From contig PENC01000022.1 in assembly GCA_003674045.1 (NCBI GenBank), positions 1 to 64,000 of the forward strand: a stretch of 64,000 bases of DNA, read 5' to 3'. This stretch comes from Streptomyces griseocarneus. Its GTDB lineage: Bacteria; Actinomycetota; Actinomycetes; Streptomycetales; Streptomycetaceae. Below, in pieces: positions 58,447 through 64,000 of this stretch. Position numbers and translations under genes: made by a program. Under the pieces are notes generated by a model. It did not search any database, was not told where the DNA came from, and saw only the letters and a list, made by a program, of their open reading frames with translations. The first letter of the stretch is position 1. Each line of letters opens with the position of its first letter.

Positions 58447-61373
58447 ACTCGCAGCGCTTCGCGGATCAGCTCGACGGGGTGCCAGGCCCTGCGTCCCGTT
58501 CCGTGGCGGATCTGCTGGCGGCAGGAGACGCCGGTCGCGACGAGCACGGTGTCGTCGGCCTCGGTACGGATCGCGGGGAACAGGCGGTCGTCGCCGATGG
58601 TCATGGAGAGGTCGTAGTGCTCGGACTCGAAGCCGAACGAGCCGGCCATGCCGCAGCAGCCGGCGTCCAGTTCGACGACCTCGACACCGGGGAGGCGTTT
58701 CAGGAGCTCGACCGTGGCCTGTGTGCCGACCTCCGCCTTCTGGTGACAGTGGCCGTGGAAGAGGAGCCTGCGCCCGGCAGGCCAGGAGTCCTCGCGCAGT
58801 CGCAGCCGCCCCTCGTCGACGGCCTCCGTGAGCAGTTCCTCGATCTGGCGCACCCGCCCGGCGAGGTCCTCGATCACGGGGTCGCCCGGGTGCAGGGACC
58901 GGAACTCGTCCCGCAGCGTCATCAGACACGAGGGCTCGCAGCCGACGACCGGTGAACCGGGCTCGGCGGCCCGGGTGATGGAGTGGGCGAGGGCGAGGCT
59001 GCTGGCCTTGGCGTCGTCCACCAGGCCCTTGGACAGACTGGCCCTGCCGCAGCAGCCACCGCTCTCCAGCCGGATGCGCCAGCCGCACAGCTCCAGCAGT
59101 TCCACGGCCGCGCGGCCGACGCCCGGTTCGGTGAAGGTGGTGAAGGAGTCCGCGAGGAACGTCAGGGTGCCGCGGGGCTCGGACGGAGCCCCGGGCACGC
59201 GGCGGCGGAACCACCGCACGAGGTTCTCGCGGGCGAAGACCGGCAGGGGCCGGGCCGCGGTGATGCCCAGGAGGCGGTCCATGAGCAGGCGCACCGGGCG
59301 GAGACGGCCGGGGAGGTTGGAGAGCGGCGCGGTCGCCGATCCCAGCCGGTTCAGCGCGCGGATCGAGGCGAAGACGCGGGACCGGGCGGGGACACCGTGC
59401 AGGTCGTGGTGGTGGGAGAGGGTCTCGGTCTTGAGCGCGGCCATGTCCACCCCGAGGGGGCACTCGCTCTTGCACGCCTTGCACATCAGGCACGGGTCGA
59501 GGATCGCGTGCAGGCGCTCGTCGCCCAGGGCCTGCCGGGGATCCGGCTCGGAGAGCGCCTTGACCAGGGCACCCGCCCGGCCGCGCGTGGAGTCCTGCTC
59601 GTCACGGGTGGCCATGTAGGAGGGGCACATGGTGCCCGTGGCACTCTTGCGGCACAGGCCGATGTTCATGCACCGGTCGGCCGCCGCGCGCATGCCGCCG
59701 ACCACCTCGAAGTCCAGCCGGGTGCGCAGCGGGACCGCGGGGGTGAGGTCCCGGTCGCGCAGATGGTCGGTCATGGGCGGGGCGTCCACGATCTTGCCGG
59801 GGTTCAGCCGGCCGTCGGGGTCGAAGAGGCGCTTGACCTCGCGCATGGCCTCGTACAGCCGGGGTCCGAAGAGCTCGCGGTTGAACTCGCTGCGCGCCAG
59901 GCCGTCGCCGTGCTCGCTGGAGTTGACGCCGCCGTACTCGGTCACGAGGTCCTTGACCTCTTCGGCGACGGCCCGCATCGCGCGCACCTGCCCGGGGTCG
60001 CGGAGGTCGACGAAGGGGCGGATGTGCAGACAGCCGACCGAGCAGTGCCCGTAGAACCCGGCCGTCAGCCCGTGCCGGTCGAGGACGGCCTGGAAGCGCC
60101 GGGTGTACTCGGCGAGGTGGGCGGGGTCGACGGCGGTGTCCTCGACGAACGCCTGCGGACGCCGTGTGCCCTCGCCCGCGGCCATCAGCAGCCCCAGACC
60201 GGCCTTGCGCACCGTGAGCAGGGCGGACTGCTGGTCGGGGGTGACGGCGTGCAGCGTGTGGTAGCCGTGGCCGTGGCGGTCCCACAGCGCGCTGAGCGTG
60301 GACAGGCGCCCCAGCAGCTCCCGCTCGTCGTCCCCGGTGAACCCGACGAAGAGCAGCGCGCCGGGATCGCCGTGGAGCCGGCTGCCGAGCGCGGCGTACG
60401 CGGGCTTGCGGCGCGAGAGTTCGAGGATGGTGCGGTCCAGCAGTTCCACGGTGGCCGGGTCGCAGGACAGAGCGTCCTCGGTGGCCGCCACCGCCTGCGC
60501 GACGGAGGCGAAGTGCCCCACGGCGTGGACGGTACGGGCGGGCCTGGGCACCAGGCCGACCTCGGCCCGGGTGGCGATGGCGAGGGTGCCCTCGGAGCCG
60601 ACGACGAACTTCGCCAGGTCGAAGGGGGCGCCCTCGGCCGCGAGGCGGTCGAGGCGGTAGCCGCCGGCACGGCGCCAGTGGGCGGGGTGGTCCTCGGCGA
60701 TGGCCGTCGCGTTGGCGCGCACGATGTCCGGCAGTACACGGTGGACGCGGCCCTCCAGCGTCGGCAGGGCGGCGCGGTGCGCGCGTACGGCCTCGGTGAC
60801 CGGCGCGAGCCGCGCCCGCGTCGCGTCGGAGAGCACGGCGTCGAGTGCCCGTACGTGGTCGATGGTCATGCCGTACCGCAGTGACCCGCTGCCCGCCGAG
60901 TTGTTGCCGATCATGCCGCCGATGGTGGCCCGGTCGCTGGTGGACGTGTCGGGGCCGAACATCAGGCCGTGTGCCGCGGCCGCCCGGTTGAGCTGGTCCT
61001 GGACGACCCCGGGTTCGACGACCGCCGTACGGGCCTCGGGGTCGAGCGCGACGACGCGGTCCATGTGACGGGACAGGTCCAGTACGAGGCCGGGGCCCAC
61101 GGTCTGGCCGGCGAGGCTGGTGCCCGCGCCGCGTGGCAGGACGGAGACGCCGTGCTCGGCCGCGGCGGCGACCGCCGCCTGGACGTCGTCGGCGTCGCGA
61201 GGGAAGGCCACGCCCAGTGGGGTGATCGCGTACATGCTCGCGTCACGCGCGTACAGATGCCGGGTGTAGGAGTCGAAGCGGACCTCGCCGCCGAGGTCGC
61301 GCCGCAGGCGTTCGGCGAGGTCGGGGGCGGGGGAGTCCTGAGGGGCGGGAGCGCCCGGGTCGGTTGCCGTCAT
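58425..61373 (-). CDS. FAD-binding and Fe-S oxidoreductase (D-lactate/glycolate dehydrogenase-type fusion)
   Basis: A 982-residue fusion. An N-terminal PCMH-type FAD domain (VSVLPRGAGTSLAGQTVGPG; IGGMIGNNSAGSGSLRYG) is followed by a FAD-oxidase C-domain with CSVGCLHIRPFVDLRDP and NSSEHGDGLARSEF. Then comes a ferredoxin-like part with CLMCKACKSECPLG and a preceding Cys cluster (CMNIGLC, TMCPSY), and two CCG domains (SGGCCGRASLSKG; DAGCCGMAGSFGF). This is the single-polypeptide form of GlcD/GlcF- or Dld-II-type enzymes that oxidise D-2-hydroxy acids and pass electrons to the respiratory chain. The aminotransferase 40 bp upstream and the permease nearby favour glycolate or D-lactate as substrate. 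Confidence 0.9.
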   Translation of the reverse strand: MTATDPGAPAPQDSPAPDLAERLRRDLGGEVRFDSYTRHLYARDASMYAITPLGVAFPRDADDVQAAVAAAAEHGVSVLPRGAGTSLAGQTVGPGLVLDLSRHMDRVVALDPEARTAVVEPGVVQDQLNRAAAAHGLMFGPDTSTSDRATIGGMIGNNSAGSGSLRYGMTIDHVRALDAVLSDATRARLAPVTEAVRAHRAALPTLEGRVHRVLPDIVRANATAIAEDHPAHWRRAGGYRLDRLAAEGAPFDLAKFVVGSEGTLAIATRAEVGLVPRPARTVHAVGHFASVAQAVAATEDALSCDPATVELLDRTILELSRRKPAYAALGSRLHGDPGALLFVGFTGDDERELLGRLSTLSALWDRHGHGYHTLHAVTPDQQSALLTVRKAGLGLLMAAGEGTRRPQAFVEDTAVDPAHLAEYTRRFQAVLDRHGLTAGFYGHCSVGCLHIRPFVDLRDPGQVRAMRAVAEEVKDLVTEYGGVNSSEHGDGLARSEFNRELFGPRLYEAMREVKRLFDPDGRLNPGKIVDAPPMTDHLRDRDLTPAVPLRTRLDFEVVGGMRAAADRCMNIGLCRKSATGTMCPSYMATRDEQDSTRGRAGALVKALSEPDPRQALGDERLHAILDPCLMCKACKSECPLGVDMAALKTETLSHHHDLHGVPARSRVFASIRALNRLGSATAPLSNLPGRLRPVRLLMDRLLGITAARPLPVFARENLVRWFRRRVPGAPSEPRGTLTFLADSFTTFTEPGVGRAAVELLELCGWRIRLESGGCCGRASLSKGLVDDAKASSLALAHSITRAAEPGSPVVGCEPSCLMTLRDEFRSLHPGDPVIEDLAGRVRQIEELLTEAVDEGRLRLREDSWPAGRRLLFHGHCHQKAEVGTQATVELLKRLPGVEVVELDAGCCGMAGSFGFESEHYDLSMTIGDDRLFPAIRTEADDTVLVATGVSCRQQIRHGTGRRAWHPVELIREALRVPPGAHR

Positions 61374-61413
61374 GGGGATGTGTCTCCCTGATGTGGGGGA
61401 AAGCGGGGGCCGG

Positions 61414-62580
61414 TCACGGGGCGCGCAGCAGTTCCAGGGCCGCGTCCAGGCCGCCCGGCCGTACGGGCACGCCCGCCAGCTGGAAGCCCATCTGCACGCC
61501 GGCGAGGGTGCCGGCGAGCGTCAGGTCGCCGAGGTGGCCGAGGTGGCCGATGCGCAGGACCCGGCCCGCGAGCCTGCCCAGGCCCGCCCCCAGGGACATG
61601 TCGAACCGGTCCAGGACGATCCGGCGGACCCGGTCGGCGTCGTGTCCGTCGGGCAGGAGGACACCCGTGAGCGAGGACGAGTGCGCGCGTTCGTCGGCGC
61701 ACAGCACGTCGAGTCCCCAGCCGCGCACGGCGGCACGGGTGGCGGTGGCGTGCCGGGTGTGCCGGGCGAAGACCTGGGGGAGCCCTTCCTCGGCGAGCAT
61801 GCGCAGGGACTCGTCCAGGCCGAAGAGCAGGTTGGTGGCCGGGGTGTACGGGAAGAAGCCGTGCCGGTTGGCATCGAGGACCGGTTCCCAGTGCCAGAAG
61901 GACTTCGGCAGCCGGGCGGTGCGGGAGGCCGCGAGGGCCTTGGGGCCGAGGGCGTTGAAGCCCAGCCCCGGGGGCAGCATCAGTCCCTTCTGCGAGCCGG
62001 CCACGGTGACGTCGACGCCCCACGCATCGTGGTGGTAGTCGATCGAGCCGAGCGAGGAGATCACGTCCACGAGCAGCAGGGCCGGGTGCCCGGCTGCGTC
62101 CATGGCCCGGCGGATCTCCGGGACCGGGCTGGTGACGCCCGTCGAGGTCTCGTTGTGCACGACGCATACGGCCTTGACCGACCCGCCCGGGTCCGCGTCG
62201 AGTTCGCGGCGCACGTCGTGGGGGTCCACGCCATGGCGCCAGTCGCCCGGGACAAGGGTGACCCGGAGTCCCAGGTCCCGCGCCATGCGCTGCCAGAGTG
62301 TCGCGAAGTGCCCCGTCTCGAAGCAGAGCACGCGGTCGCCCGGGCTGAGCGTGTTGACCAGGGCGGCCTCCCAGGCGCCGGTGCCGGAGGCCGGGTAGAT
62401 CACGACCGGCCCCTCGGTGTCGAACACCGGCTTGAGTGCTGCGAGCAGACGGAGCGTCAGCTCGGCGAACTCCGGTCCCCGGTGATCGATCGTCGGGGCG
62501 GACATGGCGCGCAGTACGCGGTCGGGGACGTTGGTGGGGCCGGGGATCTGGAGGAAATGGCGTCCGGTGCGGGAAGTCAC
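61414..62580 (-). CDS. Class V aminotransferase (serine/alanine-glyoxylate type)
   Basis: A 388-residue PLP enzyme. It begins with the family N-terminus FLQIPGPTNVPDRVLRAMSA; the glycine-rich cofactor region is YPASGTGAWEAALVN, the PLP aspartate is in LLVDVISSLGS, and the PLP lysine is in VAGSQKGLMLPPG. The family transfers an amino group to glyoxylate, giving glycine. It precedes the FAD/Fe-S oxidase by 40 bp, so glycolate to glyoxylate to glycine is a coherent inferred route. It diverges from the IclR gene, with a perfect palindrome in between. Confidence 0.9.
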   Translation of the reverse strand: MTSRTGRHFLQIPGPTNVPDRVLRAMSAPTIDHRGPEFAELTLRLLAALKPVFDTEGPVVIYPASGTGAWEAALVNTLSPGDRVLCFETGHFATLWQRMARDLGLRVTLVPGDWRHGVDPHDVRRELDADPGGSVKAVCVVHNETSTGVTSPVPEIRRAMDAAGHPALLLVDVISSLGSIDYHHDAWGVDVTVAGSQKGLMLPPGLGFNALGPKALAASRTARLPKSFWHWEPVLDANRHGFFPYTPATNLLFGLDESLRMLAEEGLPQVFARHTRHATATRAAVRGWGLDVLCADERAHSSSLTGVLLPDGHDADRVRRIVLDRFDMSLGAGLGRLAGRVLRIGHLGHLGDLTLAGTLAGVQMGFQLAGVPVRPGGLDAALELLRAP

Positions 62581-62601
62581 GCGGTCAACTCCCTTGACCC
62601 T

Positions 62602-62620
62602 TGTGCCGTTTCACGGCACA
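62602..62620. promoter_or_regulatory. Perfect 19-bp palindrome, candidate IclR operator
   Basis: TGTGCCGT, TTC, ACGGCACA: 8-base perfect arms around 3 bases, 21 bp upstream of the aminotransferase start and 57 bp upstream of the IclR start. Size and position suit an IclR-family operator controlling both directions. Confidence 0.65.
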
Positions 62621-62677
62621 GCGTATCGTGAGGTGGCACGCTGGAGCGTAGGCTCCGTTCGCGGAGGGAGTCAATGC

Positions 62678-63463
62678 GTGCAGAACGTTCTCAACGCCCT
62701 TCGGGTCCTGGAGGAGGTCGCCGCCCGGCAGCCGGTCGGTGTCACGGACCTGGCGCGCGCCATGGGCCTCCCCAAGAGCTCCGTGCAGCGCGCCCTGGTC
62801 ACCCTGCACACCGCCGAGTGGATCCAGCCGGCCGGGGACACCCCCACCCGCTGGGCCGTCACCACCAAGGCGCTCCACGTGGGCCGCCACGCCGCCGGTG
62901 AACTCGGGCTGCGCGACGCCGCCGTGCCGGTGATGGAGGAGCTGCGTCGGCGTACCGACGAGACGGTCCATCTGGCGGTTCCGGAGGGCGGCAAGGTCGT
63001 GCTGATCGAACGGCTGGAGACCGCGCAGCCGGTGCGCATCGTGCTGCCGCTGGGGCAGATCCTCCCCCTGCACGCGTCCTCGAACGGCAAGGCCGTGCTC
63101 GCCGCGAGCCCCGCCGAGGCCATCGAGCGGTACGTCGCCGACGGGCTGCCCCGCTTCACCGGCACCACCATCACCGACCCGGGGCGGCTGCGCGCCGAGC
63201 TCGCCGGCATCCGGGCCCGGGGCTACGCGACCAACGGGGGCGAATGGCGCGCGGACGTCTCCGCCGTCGCGGCGGCCGTCGTCGGGGATGCCGGCCTGCC
63301 CGTGGCGAGCATCAGCGTCAACGTGCCGACCAGTCGGATGACCGCCGCGTCGCGCTCGGCCTTCGGCATCCTGGTCGCCACCGCCGCGAAAACGCTCGGT
63401 GACGTACTCGCCCATCGCCGGGTGCCGGACCGCGGCACGGCATGGCACGGAGGGACCCCTTGA
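62678..63463 (+). CDS. IclR family transcriptional regulator
   Basis: A 261-residue regulator. N-terminal winged helix (QNVLNALRVLEEVAARQPVG, LARAMGLPKSSVQRALVTLH) and C-terminal effector domain (LRRRTDETVHLAVPEGGKVV, ILPLHASSNGKAVLAASPAE, then YATNGGEW and PVASISVNVPT). IclR proteins commonly sense small organic acids such as glyoxylate, which fits the divergent aminotransferase-oxidase operon. GTG 62678 has GGAG 7 bases upstream and gives the usual N-terminus; the frame is open upstream across the palindrome. Confidence 0.92.
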   Translation: MQNVLNALRVLEEVAARQPVGVTDLARAMGLPKSSVQRALVTLHTAEWIQPAGDTPTRWAVTTKALHVGRHAAGELGLRDAAVPVMEELRRRTDETVHLAVPEGGKVVLIERLETAQPVRIVLPLGQILPLHASSNGKAVLAASPAEAIERYVADGLPRFTGTTITDPGRLRAELAGIRARGYATNGGEWRADVSAVAAAVVGDAGLPVASISVNVPTSRMTAASRSAFGILVATAAKTLGDVLAHRRVPDRGTAWHGGTP

Positions 63464-63680
63464 CGGCACGGTAGGGGACCCCCATGCTGACGACATTCGG
63501 GAGCGAATTTCCGCATGACGGAATTCGCGGTGTCCTCGTCCGCCTCCGCGCGGCCTCTCGCCGTGTCCGGCACGGTCCTCGCCGCATCCGGCACGGTTGT
63601 CGCCGCTTCTGCCGCGGACGGGGCGGAGGGAAGCGCTCGGCCTCCCGGTCCCCACCGGCCGGAGAAAGCGAGATGCGTCC

Positions 63681-64000
63681 GTGTACCGTCAAGTGACCGA
63701 TCCCCTGGGGCGCCCCGCCCTCACCGCGCTGCTCGCCGCCCTGCCCCTGCTGGTCCTCCTGTTCCTCCTCGGGGTCGTGCGGACCAAGTCCCACGTCGCG
63801 GCCCTCGGCGGCCTCGCGACCGCCGGCCTCGTCGCCATCGCCTGCTACCGCATGCCCGTGCTCCAAGTAGTGGACGGCGCGGCCGAAGGGGCGGCCTTCG
63901 GGCTGTTCCCCATCGTCTGGATCGTGCTCAACGCCGTATGGATCAACAAACTCCAGCGCGCTTCCGGGCACTTCGACACCATCGGCAGGGTCTTCTCCTC
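63681..64000 (+). CDS. L-lactate permease family transporter, N-terminal part only
   Basis: Runs off the right edge with about 106 residues visible. The frame from GTG 63681 gives TDPLGRPALTALLAALPLLV followed by LLFLLGVVRTKSHVAALGGL and FGLFPIVWIVLNAVWINKLQ, which matches the N-terminus of LctP/LldP-type lactate and glycolate permeases: several membrane helices and a conserved FPIxWIVxNA stretch. It would import the substrate for the oxidase upstream. The 217-bp gap before it has no other gene. The start is uncertain; GTG 63693 is also in frame. Confidence 0.8.
   Translation, partial: MYRQVTDPLGRPALTALLAALPLLVLLFLLGVVRTKSHVAALGGLATAGLVAIACYRMPVLQVVDGAAEGAAFGLFPIVWIVLNAVWINKLQRASGHFDTIGRVFS

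Overview
The window is a high-GC actinobacterial chromosome segment, almost certainly Streptomyces. Three things point there: the 2-methylisoborneol (2-MIB) genes with their encapsulin shell, rare TTA leucine codons confined to a few secondary-metabolism or secreted-protein genes, and a dense mix of biosynthetic genes, TetR/Lrp/IclR regulators and small secreted proteins. It reads as a chromosome-arm (accessory) region. I see no rRNA, tRNA, CRISPR array or intact insertion sequence.

Layout. 1-3.4 kb: 2-MIB odorant locus, with a partial GPP C-methyltransferase and a family 2B encapsulin on the minus strand, diverging from 2-MIB synthase. 3.4-5.0 kb: Lrp-type regulator diverging from azlCD-like branched-chain amino acid export genes, azlC being frameshifted in a G tract. 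5.0-10.1 kb: a compact minus-strand C7-cyclitol operon (class I phosphomannose isomerase-like protein, sedoheptulose-7-phosphate cyclase, SDR, sugar-type MFS carrier, HAD phosphatase). 10.4-14.4 kb: TetR regulator and a self-sufficient CYP102-type P450-reductase fusion that share a 22-bp operator-like site. 14.6-17.0 kb: lipoprotein-type serine protease and drug exporter.

17.2-29.8 kb: an unusual aryl-polyketide-like cluster. It holds a flavin reductase, a PNPOx-like protein, a Tat-exported beta-helix protein, and then a tightly overlapping run of aromatic ammonia-lyase, ACP, fused KS-CLF, short adenylating enzyme, styrene-monooxygenase-like flavoenzyme, SDR (catalytic Tyr replaced by His) and HpaB-type hydroxylase. 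The likely logic is deamination to a cinnamate-type acid, adenylation onto ACP, elongation by KS-CLF, ketoreduction and two FADH2-dependent oxygenations.

29.8-39.6 kb: small hypothetical proteins, a receiver-less winged-helix regulator, a SapA-like secreted protein, a decayed NRPS adenylation-domain relic, an NTF2-like protein, a membrane protein, two SDRs around a TetR gene, and a secreted YgjK/GH63-like glycoside hydrolase.

39.8-55.1 kb: the most striking locus. A one-module PKS (CAL-ACP-KS-AT-DH-KR-ACP-TE, containing a TTA codon) is followed by an MFS exporter and an overlapping GNAT / LuxE-like acyl-protein synthetase / LuxC-like acyl reductase operon. The LuxC protein is fused to a PaaK-like adenylating domain. 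This combination suggests that an acid made by the PKS is reduced to an aldehyde by bioluminescence-type chemistry in an organism with no luciferase genes in view.

55.1-58.4 kb: lipoprotein, secreted esterase, VOC protein, small secreted ricin-like protein. 58.4-64.0 kb: a glycolate/D-lactate utilisation locus (FAD/Fe-S oxidase, class V aminotransferase, IclR regulator with a perfect palindromic operator candidate, start of a lactate permease running off the right edge).
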